The notes below the pieces were generated by a model. That model had not been told where the DNA came from, ran no database searches, and saw only the letters and a program-made list of their open reading frames with translations. Of a stretch of DNA of 64,000 bases, positions 18,056-26,627 are shown one piece after another. Source of the stretch: UBA1447 sp964627535 (GTDB taxonomy: Bacteria > Bacillota > Clostridia > Oscillospirales > Acutalibacteraceae); contig CAZVJW010000017.1 in assembly GCA_964627535.1 (NCBI GenBank), positions 10,128-74,127 of the forward strand, given 5' to 3'. Numbering within the stretch: position 1 is the first letter of the stretch; every line of letters starts with the position of its first letter. The translations under genes and the position numbers were made by a program.

Positions 18056-19459
18056 TTGCACCCATACATTTTCCAGCAATTTCACTGCCGCGTCGATTTT
18101 TTCGCGGCTGACGCCAGTGTAGCCTATTACAACCGTACTTTTCGGGCAATCACAAGGTTGAAAACTGTAATATTCCGAAAGCCCGTAAACCCTGACGCCG
18201 GCAGTTTTGGCTTTTTCTAAAAGCTGTGTTTCGTCCAACCCGTTTTTAATATGCATAAGCAGGTGAAGCCCCGCATCCTGCCCGAAAATATCAATTATTT
18301 CCGCTAATTTGCTGCGTGAAACCGCAGCAATAAAGACATCGCGCTGTTCTTTGTAAGCGTTGCGCATGCGGCTTAAATGGCGTTCGAAATATCCGCCTTT
18401 CATAAATTTTGTTAAAGTGTATTGCTCAAAGTTCGGAACATTACAGGAATAGAACATGAAATTATTACGATATATTTCTAATAATTTCGGCGGTAAAACC
18501 ATATAGCTGATTCTTAATGACGGTGCAAGACTTTTTGTGAAAGCGTTCATATAAATTACTTTTCCGGATCTGTCAAGTCCTTTCAAAGCCGGTATTGGCT
18601 GCCCGCCAAAGCGAAATTCGCTGTCGTAATCATCCTCCAAAATATATCTGCTGTCGCTTTCGTTTGCCCATTTAAGCAGAGAAATTCGCCGCCCAACCGG
18701 CATAATAATACCCGAAGGGAATTGATGTGACGGGGTAACATGGACAATAGCTGCATTTGTCTCCCGCAGTTTATTTACGCTTAGTCCCTGCCCGTCAAGG
18801 GGTATGGGCACCGTCATCAAATCGTTGCTGCGAAGAGTTTTAATTATCTTATGGTAACCGGGGTTTTCAACCGCAAAAACATTGTTTCTCCCCAACAACT
18901 GAATAATCAGACACATCATGTATTCAGACCCGGCGCCGATTACTATCTGTTCCGCATCGGCTTTCACTCCGCGAAAGTTATAGAGATAATCGGCAATTTC
19001 TTTGCGCAGCGAATACGCGCCTTGAGGATGAGTAACATTTAACAACTCATCGCGGCTTTCAGCTAAAACCTCCCGTGCAAGTTTTGCCCATGTGGCAAAA
19101 GGAAACAGCTTTGTGTCGACGACATTTGTTTTAAAATCATACTGATAACTTTCTTTTGAAGTATTTTGCTGAATGTATACCTGCAGAATGCTTGATGCCG
19201 AATGCAGCAGGCTTCTTTCGAAGGGCTGAATAAAATATCCGCATTTTGGAACGGATTTTAAATATCCTTCCGCTGACAGTTGTGAATATGCTGTTTCAAC
19301 CGTTACGGTGCTGATTTTCAGGTGAGCCGCAAGTTTTCGTTTGGAAGGCAATTTTTCATTGGCGGGTAGTTTGCCGTTTTCTATTTCTGTTCTTATAAAC
19401 CTATACAGCTGCTCATACATCGGGCTCTTTACATCGCTGTTAAAAATTAAAGTTAACAT
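18053..19459 (-). CDS. pdxR: MocR/GntR-family PLP-binding regulator of vitamin B6 synthesis
   Basis: 468 residues on the minus strand, divergent from pdxS. An N-terminal GntR winged helix (SPMYEQLYRFIRTEIENGKLPANEKLPSKRKLAAHLKISTVTVETAYSQL) is joined to a class I aminotransferase-like domain. The PLP-binding lysine region is NAFTKSLAPSLRISYM; VHVTPSHQFPSG and EDDYDSEFR are further family marks. MocR proteins adjacent to pdxST are known as PdxR and sense PLP, activating pdxST and repressing themselves. Position and domains make that assignment strong. The shared 116-base gap holds an operator-like inverted repeat. Confidence 0.93.
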   Translation of the reverse strand: MLTLIFNSDVKSPMYEQLYRFIRTEIENGKLPANEKLPSKRKLAAHLKISTVTVETAYSQLSAEGYLKSVPKCGYFIQPFERSLLHSASSILQVYIQQNTSKESYQYDFKTNVVDTKLFPFATWAKLAREVLAESRDELLNVTHPQGAYSLRKEIADYLYNFRGVKADAEQIVIGAGSEYMMCLIIQLLGRNNVFAVENPGYHKIIKTLRSNDLMTVPIPLDGQGLSVNKLRETNAAIVHVTPSHQFPSGIIMPVGRRISLLKWANESDSRYILEDDYDSEFRFGGQPIPALKGLDRSGKVIYMNAFTKSLAPSLRISYMVLPPKLLEIYRNNFMFYSCNVPNFEQYTLTKFMKGGYFERHLSRMRNAYKEQRDVFIAAVSRSKLAEIIDIFGQDAGLHLLMHIKNGLDETQLLEKAKTAGVRVYGLSEYYSFQPCDCPKSTVVIGYTGVSREKIDAAVKLLENVWVQ

Positions 19460-19473
19460 ATTTCCCCCTTAAA

Positions 19474-19532
19474 CTGGCATTACAATATTATTTAAAGCTG
19501 GCTATTTACTTAATGCCAGATTGCCTCATAAT
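19474..19532 (+). promoter_or_regulatory. pdxR-pdxS intergenic control region
   Basis: CTGGCATTA (19474-19482) is the exact inverse of TAATGCCAG (19511-19519), with a third partial copy GCTGGC between them (19498-19503). A candidate pdxS promoter TTTACT (19505-19510), 16 bp, CATAAT (19527-19532) overlaps the second arm. This fits binding by the divergent PdxR. Confidence 0.55.
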
Positions 19533-19575
19533 GATAGTTACAATTACGACAAAAGTCAATATAGGAGGTTAATAA

Positions 19576-20451
19576 ATGGAAAACAGCAGATATGACTTAA
19601 ACAAAGAACTTGCCCAAATGCTTAAAGGCGGGGTAATTATGGATGTTACCACACCGGAACAAGCGAAAATTGCTGAGGCGGCAGGAGCCTGCGCTGTGAT
19701 GGCTTTAGAACGTATTCCGGCCGATATCCGTGCCGCGGGCGGAGTATCCCGTATGAGCGATCCTTCAATGGTGATGGGAATTCAACAGGCAGTTTCTATC
19801 CCGGTTATGGCGAAAGTGCGTATCGGCCACTTTGTTGAGGCTCAAATTCTTCAGGCTATCGAAATTGATTATATTGACGAAAGTGAAGTTCTCTCACCCG
19901 CGGATGACAAGTATCATATCGATAAAACAAAATTCAATGTTCCTTTTGTATGCGGGGCAAAAGACTTAGGCGAGGCTTTAAGACGCATCGGCGAAGGCGC
20001 GTCCATGATCAGAACAAAGGGCGAGCCGGGAACAGGTGATGTTGTTCAGGCTGTCCGCCATATGCGAATGATTAACGGCGAAATGAGCCGCATACAATCT
20101 ATGCGAAAAGACGAGCTGTACCAGGCGGCAAAAGAATTAGCGGTGTCTTATGAGCTTATCGAATTTGTTCATAAAAACGGCAAGCTTCCTGTTGTTAATT
20201 TTGCAGCCGGCGGTATTGCCACACCTGCCGATGCCGCGCTTATGATGCAGCTCGGTGCCGAGGGTGTTTTCGTAGGCTCCGGTATATTTAAATCCGGCAA
20301 TCCGGAAAAAAGAGCGGCAGCCATTGTAAAAGCTGTAACAAATTTCACCGATTTTAAAATGCTGGCAAAAATATCCGAGGATTTAGGCGGTGCTATGGTC
20401 GGTATCAATGAACAGGAAATCAATCTTTTGATGGCTGAGAGGGGAAAATAA
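19576..20451 (+). CDS. pdxS: Pyridoxal 5'-phosphate synthase lyase subunit
   Basis: 291 residues, close to the usual length. AGGAGG lies upstream of the ATG. The (beta/alpha)8 barrel is nearly invariant: LKGGVIMDVTTPEQAKIAEAAGACAVMALERIPADIRAAGGVSRMSDP, the first catalytic lysine in VMAKVRIGHFVEAQIL, the second in MIRTKGEPGTG, and the phosphate loop FAAGGIATPADAA. PdxS condenses ribose 5-phosphate, glyceraldehyde 3-phosphate and ammonia to PLP in the cytosol as a dodecamer. Ammonia comes from the adjacent PdxT. Confidence 0.99.
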   Translation: MENSRYDLNKELAQMLKGGVIMDVTTPEQAKIAEAAGACAVMALERIPADIRAAGGVSRMSDPSMVMGIQQAVSIPVMAKVRIGHFVEAQILQAIEIDYIDESEVLSPADDKYHIDKTKFNVPFVCGAKDLGEALRRIGEGASMIRTKGEPGTGDVVQAVRHMRMINGEMSRIQSMRKDELYQAAKELAVSYELIEFVHKNGKLPVVNFAAGGIATPADAALMMQLGAEGVFVGSGIFKSGNPEKRAAAIVKAVTNFTDFKMLAKISEDLGGAMVGINEQEINLLMAERGK

Positions 20452-20456
20452 CAGCT

Positions 20457-21038
20457 ATGAGGATAGGTATTCTTGCCGTCCAGGGGGCATTCGCTGAACA
20501 TGAAATAATGCTTGACCGATTGGGCGCGGAGCATTTCCAAATCAGACAAAAAAGAGATTTGGAGCAGCCCTTTGACGGTCTGATTCTGCCCGGGGGCGAA
20601 AGTACCGTTATGAGTAAATTGCTGAGAGATTTGGACTTGTTTGAACCGCTGAAAAGTCTGATTAAGTCCGGATTTCCGGTTTTCGGCACCTGCGCCGGTT
20701 TGATTTTGCTGGCGGAAAAAGTTTCGAATGATGACAGAAAATGCTTCGGTACCATGGCACTGACCGCCAAACGCAACGCTTACGGCAGACAGCTGGGCAG
20801 TTTTAAAACAAATTCGGATTTTCAAGGGATTGGAAATATTCCGATGGTTTTTATCCGCGCGCCATACATTGAAGAAGTTATGGGGAATACAAGGATACTT
20901 TCGGTAGTGGATGAGCATATTGTAGCCGCCAGACAGGGGAATCAATTGGCAACCGCATTTCATCCGGAACTGACAACCGATGTTTCTGTCCACAGGTATT
21001 TTACCGAAATGATAAAGCAATATAAAAAAGCGGGTTAA
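20457..21038 (+). CDS. pdxT: Pyridoxal 5'-phosphate synthase glutaminase subunit
   Basis: 193 residues, five bases after pdxS. Class I glutaminase signatures: MRIGILAVQGAFAEHE, LILPGGESTVMSKLL, nucleophile Cys in FGTCAGLILLA, and the His-Glu pair in AFHPELTTD. It hydrolyses glutamine and passes ammonia to PdxS. The two genes form an operon ending in a hairpin terminator. All catalytic residues are present. Confidence 0.99.
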   Translation: MRIGILAVQGAFAEHEIMLDRLGAEHFQIRQKRDLEQPFDGLILPGGESTVMSKLLRDLDLFEPLKSLIKSGFPVFGTCAGLILLAEKVSNDDRKCFGTMALTAKRNAYGRQLGSFKTNSDFQGIGNIPMVFIRAPYIEEVMGNTRILSVVDEHIVAARQGNQLATAFHPELTTDVSVHRYFTEMIKQYKKAG

Positions 21039-21058
21039 CGGGAATATAATATATAATA

Positions 21059-21102
21059 CAAAAAGCGAGGCGGGTTATAAAACCGTTCCCCGCTTTTTAA
21101 TA
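21059..21102 (+). terminator. Intrinsic terminator of pdxST
   Basis: AAAAAGCG pairs with CGCTTTTT around an inner GGTT/AACC stem (21060-21099), with a T-rich trailer. Confidence 0.85.
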
Positions 21103-21169
21103 TTTTTTCCGATATAAGAAAGGCGTTCATCTCCTAAAAAAACAAATATACACTAAGCGACCTATTTGC

Positions 21170-21198
21170 TTGACACTATATCGTGTAAATAGTAGAAT
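21170..21198 (+). promoter_or_regulatory. Sigma-A promoter for the ribokinase gene
   Basis: TTGACA (21170-21175), 17-bp spacer, TAGAAT (21193-21198). The spacer contains ACAC-6nt-GTGT (21173-21186), a possible small operator. The leader before the TTG start is about 125 bases. Confidence 0.75.
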
Positions 21199-21330
21199 AA
21201 ATCAAAGAAAATATAAGCATAAGCATTAGATCATTTGAATTGAAATTGATTGCATGTGATACTATATTGATTTGTTATAACGGCAAATGTTTTGAGTGGG
21301 AGACAACAAACAAAAAGAAGGTGTGATCGG

Positions 21331-22254
21331 TTGCACAGGATTACTGTTGTCGGAAGTTTAAATACAGATATTGTTATTCATACACCGAGAATACCCGATT
21401 TGGGCGAAACAATTTTAGGCAGCGGTTTCTTCACAGCCCCCGGCGGAAAGGGCGCGAACCAGGCGGTCGCCGCGGCAAAGCTTGGCGGCAATGTTTCAAT
21501 GGTTGGCTGTGTCGGAAATGACATATTCGGTAAAGAACTGATTCAAAACCTTTCCACGAACAATGTGAACATTGAAAACATAAAGACTATTGACCGGATT
21601 TTGACCGGCACAGCCATGATAACGGTTAAAAACGGGGATAATTTTATTATTGTTGACCCCGGTGCGAATTCCAAATTGACCCCGGTTATGATTGATAATA
21701 TTGAAGACCTGATTAGGGGCAGTTTTATGGTTGTCATTCAGCTTGAAATCCCTTTAAAAACTGCCGAAAGAGCGATTTGCTTGGCAAAAAAACATGGCGT
21801 GAAGGTTTTATTGAACCCTGCACCGGCAAGAATTCTTTCCGACGATCTGCTTGCGAAAATCGATATCATTACACCAAACGAAAAAGAGTGCGAGCGATTA
21901 ACCGGGCTGCCTGTTAATAGCGTTGACGAAGCAAAAACCGCAGTGCTTTTTCTTAGGGAAAAGGGGATCCCCCAAGTCATCGTTACCATGGGTTCCGCGG
22001 GTATTGTTTACAACAGCGGGAATGAAATTTTGCACAAATCCGCGCATGATGTTACAGCGGTTGATACCACGGCGGCAGGGGATTGCTTTTCGGGCGCTTT
22101 AGCAGTTGTGTTTTCGGAAGGCAAAAGTATAGAAGACGCGGTAGATTTCGCGAATATCGCCGGCGCATTGACGGTTACAAAAAAAGGCGCGCAGATGTCA
22201 CTGCCGTCAAAAAAAGATGTTGATGCTTTCTTAAAAAAGCATATAAATGAGTAA
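21331..22254 (+). CDS. rbsK: Ribokinase (PfkB family)
   Basis: 307 residues from TTG 21331, which follows GAAGGTG by seven bases and begins directly with HRITVVGSLNTDIVIHTPRIP; a longer frame from 21292 lacks support. PfkB signatures: FFTAPGGKGANQAVAAAKLGG and the C-terminal VDTTAAGDCFSGAL with the catalytic Asp. Family length and motifs fit ribokinase, phosphorylating ribose with ATP; other pentose or nucleoside specificity is possible because no ribose transporter is adjacent. The stop codon TAA forms the left target duplication of the mobile element that follows immediately. Confidence 0.88.
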   Translation: MHRITVVGSLNTDIVIHTPRIPDLGETILGSGFFTAPGGKGANQAVAAAKLGGNVSMVGCVGNDIFGKELIQNLSTNNVNIENIKTIDRILTGTAMITVKNGDNFIIVDPGANSKLTPVMIDNIEDLIRGSFMVVIQLEIPLKTAERAICLAKKHGVKVLLNPAPARILSDDLLAKIDIITPNEKECERLTGLPVNSVDEAKTAVLFLREKGIPQVIVTMGSAGIVYNSGNEILHKSAHDVTAVDTTAAGDCFSGALAVVFSEGKSIEDAVDFANIAGALTVTKKGAQMSLPSKKDVDAFLKKHINE

Positions 22255-22354
22255 TACTAATTCACGATAAAAAACCTCTAAAAAAATCAAGCAAAAGCTT
22301 TGATTTATGCGGTTTATACGGATTTTTAAGTTAGGTTTTTATGAGTGATCAGTA
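22255..22354 (+). mobile_element. TACTAATT-family element, subtype A short (100 bp), TSD TAA
   Basis: Starts TACTAATTCACGAT and ends GAGTGATCAGTA. Flanks TAA (22252-22254, the ribokinase stop codon) and TAA (22355-22357). Confidence 0.92.
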
Positions 22355-22417
22355 TAAGATGATTGGGTCTAAAATTTTAATAATTATTAAAATATAATAC
22401 GATTGGGAGGGCTTGTT

Positions 22418-23047
22418 GTGAAAAAAGGCAGATTTTTTCTGTCTATGATTCTGGCGGCGATTGTTATAGTTTCTGCATTTTCAGGCTGTTCGCTGAATTC
22501 CGATAAAAATGTTGCAACAGAAAGCACAGCAACCACAATAACCGCATCAACGACCGCTGCCGCAACCACAGCAGTAATAACTACATCGCCGGTGACTCAG
22601 CAAACTGCCACAACCGCAGTGACAACTGCTGCAGTTACATACCAAAACACCCGGTATGGTTTCAGCTTTAACTTGCCGGACAGTTGGAAAGGTTATTCGA
22701 TTGCAACCGACAAATGGGAAGGTGTCAGTTTGTTGACTTCAACAAGCGGAAATATCACGGAAACCGGCCCGATCATTAACATCAGGCATCCCCTTTGGAC
22801 ATCCGTTAATCCGCGGCAGGATATTCCGGTTATGGTGTTTACCCTCGCTCAGTGGGCTTCATTGCAGAAGGAAGAATTCAATGTCGGCGCGGCGCCGATA
22901 CCCCCAAGCGAACTGGGCAGAAACACCAACTATGTCTTTGCGCTTCCGGCACGTTATAATTTCGCATTTTTAACGGGATTTGAAGAGGTTGAGACTATTC
23001 TAGCCGGCAATTCTCTTCAGCCAAATGAAGATATCACTCCGGTATAA
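22418..23047 (+). CDS. Lipoprotein with Thr-rich linker, function unknown
   Basis: 209 residues from GTG 22418, seven bases after GGGAGG. A lipoprotein signal ends in the lipobox FSGC, followed by about 50 residues rich in Thr and Ala (TATTITASTTAAATTAVITT), then a small folded domain starting TYQNTRYGFSFNLPDSWKGYS. That opening resembles the beginning of PsbP-like or other 'Y-F-F-LP-W' surface domains found in Gram-positive lipoproteins. No catalytic motif was recognised. The Thr-rich spacer design is shared with two other lipoproteins in this window. Confidence 0.8.
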   Translation: MKKGRFFLSMILAAIVIVSAFSGCSLNSDKNVATESTATTITASTTAAATTAVITTSPVTQQTATTAVTTAAVTYQNTRYGFSFNLPDSWKGYSIATDKWEGVSLLTSTSGNITETGPIINIRHPLWTSVNPRQDIPVMVFTLAQWASLQKEEFNVGAAPIPPSELGRNTNYVFALPARYNFAFLTGFEEVETILAGNSLQPNEDITPV

Positions 23048-23099
23048 TAATAAAAATTTAAACAGGCAAATAATAAGTAACGAATGTGAGGAAACAAAA

Positions 23100-25262
23100 A
23101 TGGCAAAAAGAGACTACCAAGGCAAATCCGTGGAGATGAAGGAAACACTTCAGCGCCTTGCTATAAGGCAAAAACGTGAAGATAACCCCGAAACCGTCGA
23201 ACTTTTAGCAAGTATACCTAAAACCAAATTGAATGCCGGGCAAGCAAAGCGCCTGCCGGATTTCTTAACGCCGGAAATGATTACCTGCGTTTTCGAGGAT
23301 GACAAAGATGTTCTTTGGCTTGGCACCAACGAAGGGTTGTGGCGTATCAACGAAAAAGAGCCCGAGCCGCTTGACAGGATTCAATGCTTCAGAGCTGCGT
23401 CCTATATGCTGGATAACGAGGTGGAGGCGGTTGACGGCGACGGCGACAACGGAGTTTATGTGCTCACTAAAACAAGCGTGTCGCACATCGCGATGAAGCT
23501 GATGTCCGCCAAGGAAAAGGCTGTTTTCCTTTCGGAAGTTGACCGCAAATATGTGCAGCGCAGAGGCATGCTCAGCGGCGCGCGCTGGGATAAAAAGAAT
23601 AACCGCTGGGTTGGCAGAGAATCGGACAACGACGGGCTTTGGACATCCCTGGTCGCCATGGGCGACATCTGCCGTTACGCTGTGCTTCGCGACGATCCGG
23701 CATCTTCAAAAGAAGAAATCGCAACTGCGAGAGAAGTCGCCACCCGCTGGACGGAAGCAATCCTGCTTCTCGCTTATATTCCGAGCTGGAAGGGCGAGGT
23801 TGCCTCCTTTGTCCGCTATAATCAGCCCGGGACCAACAGAGCAAGCAAAGAATTCCTGCTGGAGGGCAGGGAATATAAAATCAATATGCCCGAAACCGGA
23901 CCGGTCGGATATAAGGTATCAAAGGTCGGCCCGGCCAATCCGGCGGATTGGGCAACCGAGGGGATGCCCGAAATCGTCTTCCGCAATGTGGAAGGCTATA
24001 TCGCGCGATCTTACCATGTCAACGACCCGGAGAATGACCCGGTTCCGTTCGGCGACGGTGTGTTTTTCCGCAAAAAGTTAAATCCGGACGGGAAACTGGT
24101 TTCTGTACGCATACCGTCAGAATCTGATAAGGGGGATGACCTTCCTCCTCTGTTGACAATTGACAGCTCAAAGGAAATCCCGGAAAGATTAAGAAAACTT
24201 TACACAGACGAAGTCAACCCGAAAACCGGCAAACATTGGGGCGACGATGATATTATCTATAAATGCGACACTTCGAATGACGAACTCGTTGGTCATTACG
24301 CAATTTGGCACCTCGCCTATGATATTTTAGGTCCTGAAGACCCGGAACTTGCCGAAATCATCAAAACCATTACCCAAAGGCATGCAAAGCATTTTACAAA
24401 CAACAACTATTGCCACACCGACGCGGGCGGTCAGCCGACATCATGGGCGAGAATGAACCGCGAATATTATGTCAACGAGTACAGCGACGGTTTCCCCGAC
24501 GCACCGCTCGGCTTGTCCATATTATTGCAGCTTTACAAGGTTGCCCACCATATCACCGGCGATGAGCAGTGGAACAAAGAGTACCGCAAACTTGCTCTCG
24601 ATGAACCCTACCGCTATGCCGATTTGCTCCGGGAGCACTTTGAGCGTTACCGCATCATCGCGAAAGACCTTGTTGAGGATGAGGATAACGACGAGGAGAT
24701 ATTCAACCGCGTTGTGAAAATTATGAACTATTCCGATGTCCGCATGGCTGCGATTTCTTATTACACCCTCACACAGCTTGAAACGGACCCTGTTTTGATG
24801 GAAAAATACAGGCAGGGCGCGGACTCCTGGTGGGAGCTGGAAAAATACGCGCGGGACATTGAATGGTCGCTGATGTACCAGGTTATCAACAACGACAAAG
24901 AGCAGTATGACGCCTTCGGACGCTCCTGCATTGATATGCTCAAGTGGCAGATCAACCGCTACCCTGTTAACTCACGCGAGTTCTATACCGACAACTCCTC
25001 ACGCCCGGATATGGTCGAGGATGAAGGCTACATGTTTTATAAAGACGGAAAAACTCCCTATGCCGTAGCGATGGACGAAAGAGGCAGCACGGGCGCTAAT
25101 TTCTTCCAGGCAAAGCAGGGACATATGGGCAGACACCTCACGGAATCCTACAACATGATTATGCCATACTGGCTTGCCAGGTATAACAAGCTGATTGACG
25201 AAAAAGGCAAGGACAGCGGTATGCCTTTTGAGGATATCTTCAAAGTACTTGACCAGGATTAA
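23100..25262 (+). CDS. Large cytosolic protein, possible two-component-regulator-propeller plus alpha-barrel, function unknown
   Basis: 720 residues from ATG 23100 (AGGA upstream); no signal peptide. Residues 60-130 contain TCVFEDDKDVLWLGTNEGLWRINE, the pattern of a single beta-propeller repeat of the 'Reg_prop' type. The rest is rich in helices with aromatic motifs such as GARWDKKNNRWVGRESDNDGLWTSLVAMGDICRYA and DELVGHYAIWHLAYDILG, suggestive of an (alpha/alpha) toroid as in some glycoside-active proteins. GRESDNDGLW could be a substrate-facing loop. I do not recognise a named family. A strong terminator follows. Confidence 0.7.
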   Translation: MAKRDYQGKSVEMKETLQRLAIRQKREDNPETVELLASIPKTKLNAGQAKRLPDFLTPEMITCVFEDDKDVLWLGTNEGLWRINEKEPEPLDRIQCFRAASYMLDNEVEAVDGDGDNGVYVLTKTSVSHIAMKLMSAKEKAVFLSEVDRKYVQRRGMLSGARWDKKNNRWVGRESDNDGLWTSLVAMGDICRYAVLRDDPASSKEEIATAREVATRWTEAILLLAYIPSWKGEVASFVRYNQPGTNRASKEFLLEGREYKINMPETGPVGYKVSKVGPANPADWATEGMPEIVFRNVEGYIARSYHVNDPENDPVPFGDGVFFRKKLNPDGKLVSVRIPSESDKGDDLPPLLTIDSSKEIPERLRKLYTDEVNPKTGKHWGDDDIIYKCDTSNDELVGHYAIWHLAYDILGPEDPELAEIIKTITQRHAKHFTNNNYCHTDAGGQPTSWARMNREYYVNEYSDGFPDAPLGLSILLQLYKVAHHITGDEQWNKEYRKLALDEPYRYADLLREHFERYRIIAKDLVEDEDNDEEIFNRVVKIMNYSDVRMAAISYYTLTQLETDPVLMEKYRQGADSWWELEKYARDIEWSLMYQVINNDKEQYDAFGRSCIDMLKWQINRYPVNSREFYTDNSSRPDMVEDEGYMFYKDGKTPYAVAMDERGSTGANFFQAKQGHMGRHLTESYNMIMPYWLARYNKLIDEKGKDSGMPFEDIFKVLDQD

Positions 25263-25288
25263 CTTTCGCAATTTACAAAACTTAATGC

Positions 25289-25334
25289 AAAAAGCCGCAG
25301 GCCGTGTGTAAAAACAGCCTGCGGACTTTTTATT
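25289..25334 (+). terminator. Intrinsic terminator
   Basis: CCGCAGGC and GCCTGCGG form a perfect 8-bp stem, extended by A/T pairs, then CTTTTTATTT. It follows the 720-residue protein gene. Confidence 0.88.
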
Positions 25335-25391
25335 TGCAGCAGCCTTTCAAATTGATTGACAAAGCAAAAAAGGTTGGATACAATAACATAA

Positions 25392-25547
25392 TACTAACCA
25401 CCGATAAAACGCATTGAACCTTTGCGATCTTTTTTGCGCCGTACTGCGTTGTCCTCCTTGCCTTGCGACAGCAAAGCATCGTCGTCCGCCTTGTACAGCA
25501 CAAAAAATCATCGCAAATCTAACAACGCTTTTCATCGCTGATTAGTA
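25392..25547. mobile_element. 156-bp element with TACTAACC-type terminal repeats (family C), TSD TAA
   Basis: The left end starts TACTAACCACCGATAAAACG; the right end reads AAAGCG... in the opposite sense and finishes GATTAGTA. Flanked by TAA at 25389-25391 and 25548-25550. Nearly identical to the copy at 30440-30595. Confidence 0.9.
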
Positions 25548-25602
25548 TAAAAGAAAAAATCGGCAACGGCAACAAATATTAACCAATAAGAAGGAATGCA
25601 TT

Positions 25603-26277
25603 ATGAAGAAATTTATAGCATTGTCTGTATCTTTGCTGATCTTTGTCAGCGTATTTTCCGGATGTAAATTCAACATCTCCGACCTGATAAAAACAACTCC
25701 TATCACAACCGCTGCCGAAAGCATAACTGCGGCGCAAAACGGGCCGGCAACTACTGCCGAAGCCGGGCAGACATCGGCAATGTCTTCACAAGCAACCGCA
25801 AACACCACACAAGCGATAACCGCAAACACCACACAAGCAATAACCGCAAACACCACACAAGCAACAACCGCCAATACTATACAAACAACAACGAAACCTG
25901 TGCAAACCACAGCCAAACCGGGCATACAGCCGAATGGCGCATATACCACAAAAGAAGATGTTTCTTTATATATTCATACCTACAAAAAGCTGCCGGGTAA
26001 TTTTATCACAAAAGAGCAGGCAAGAGCGCTCAAATGGCCGGGCGGAGATCTTGAACCTTATGCGCCCGGCAAATGTATCGGCGGGGATTATTTTGGTAAT
26101 TATCCGGATGATAACGATATCAAACCGTTTCCAGAAGCAAGCGGCCGCAAGTTTTTTGAATGTGACATTGATACCTTGGGTGCAGATGACAGAGGCCCGA
26201 AACGTTTGGTGTACTCCAATGACGGCCTTATTTACTACACCCCGGACCATTATGAAAGCTTCATTCAGTTATATTAA
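25603..26277 (+). CDS. Barnase-type ribonuclease, lipid-anchored
   Basis: 224 residues. The lipoprotein signal peptide ends FSGC, a spacer of about 90 residues follows with an 8-residue Thr-rich repeat (TTQAITAN), then a barnase domain of about 105 residues. Against barnase, the catalytic set is kept: Lys27 (FITKEQA), Glu73 (KFFECDI), Arg83 and Arg87 (DDRGPKR), His102 (His216 here, PDHY). Barnase Arg59 is Tyr here (FGNY). The classical enzyme is a freely secreted guanyl-preferring RNase; a lipobox implies tethering outside the cell. The cognate barstar gene follows after 12 bases. Confidence 0.92.
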   Translation: MKKFIALSVSLLIFVSVFSGCKFNISDLIKTTPITTAAESITAAQNGPATTAEAGQTSAMSSQATANTTQAITANTTQAITANTTQATTANTIQTTTKPVQTTAKPGIQPNGAYTTKEDVSLYIHTYKKLPGNFITKEQARALKWPGGDLEPYAPGKCIGGDYFGNYPDDNDIKPFPEASGRKFFECDIDTLGADDRGPKRLVYSNDGLIYYTPDHYESFIQLY

Positions 26278-26289
26278 AAGTGAGCAGAA

Positions 26290-26556
26290 ATGAAAAAAAT
26301 TACACTCGATGCCCGAAAAATGGATACCCGTGAAAAAGCGCACGAATATACAGCAAAGATGTGCGGATTTCCGGATTATTACGGCAAAAACCTCAATGCC
26401 GCATATGACTGCCTGACGTCTCTGGCGGATACGGAGATAACTGTTGAACACGCGGAGTCGCTTGAACAAAAACTGGGCGAATATGGAAAAACTTTATTAT
26501 CCGTTTTTTTCGATGCGGCCGATAATAACACCGGGCTGAAGGTTATCATCAAATAA
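26290..26556 (+). CDS. Barstar-family ribonuclease inhibitor
   Basis: 88 residues, the usual barstar length. The inhibitor helix reads FPDYYGKNLNAAYDCLTS, matching the barstar segment that plugs the barnase active site; the position of barstar Asp35 is Asn while Asp39 is kept. It is cytosolic and should neutralise barnase before export. Overlap in one transcript with the RNase (12-base gap) supports a cognate toxin/immunity pair. No signal peptide. Confidence 0.93.
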   Translation: MKKITLDARKMDTREKAHEYTAKMCGFPDYYGKNLNAAYDCLTSLADTEITVEHAESLEQKLGEYGKTLLSVFFDAADNNTGLKVIIK

Positions 26557-26627
26557 AAAGGTGGAAACCAGCCTTTTTATACTATTTATTTACTGATAAT
26601 TTATCCTAACAGAAAGAAGGGCTGAAA

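Noticed and set aside
23539..24081. Long alternative frames inside the 720-residue gene
   Set aside because: They are shadows of a GC-biased coding frame and have no binding sites.
25740..25895. Regular 24-bp direct repeats resembling a CRISPR array
   Set aside because: The units encode the 8-residue TTQAITAN linker of the barnase lipoprotein in frame; there are no spacers.
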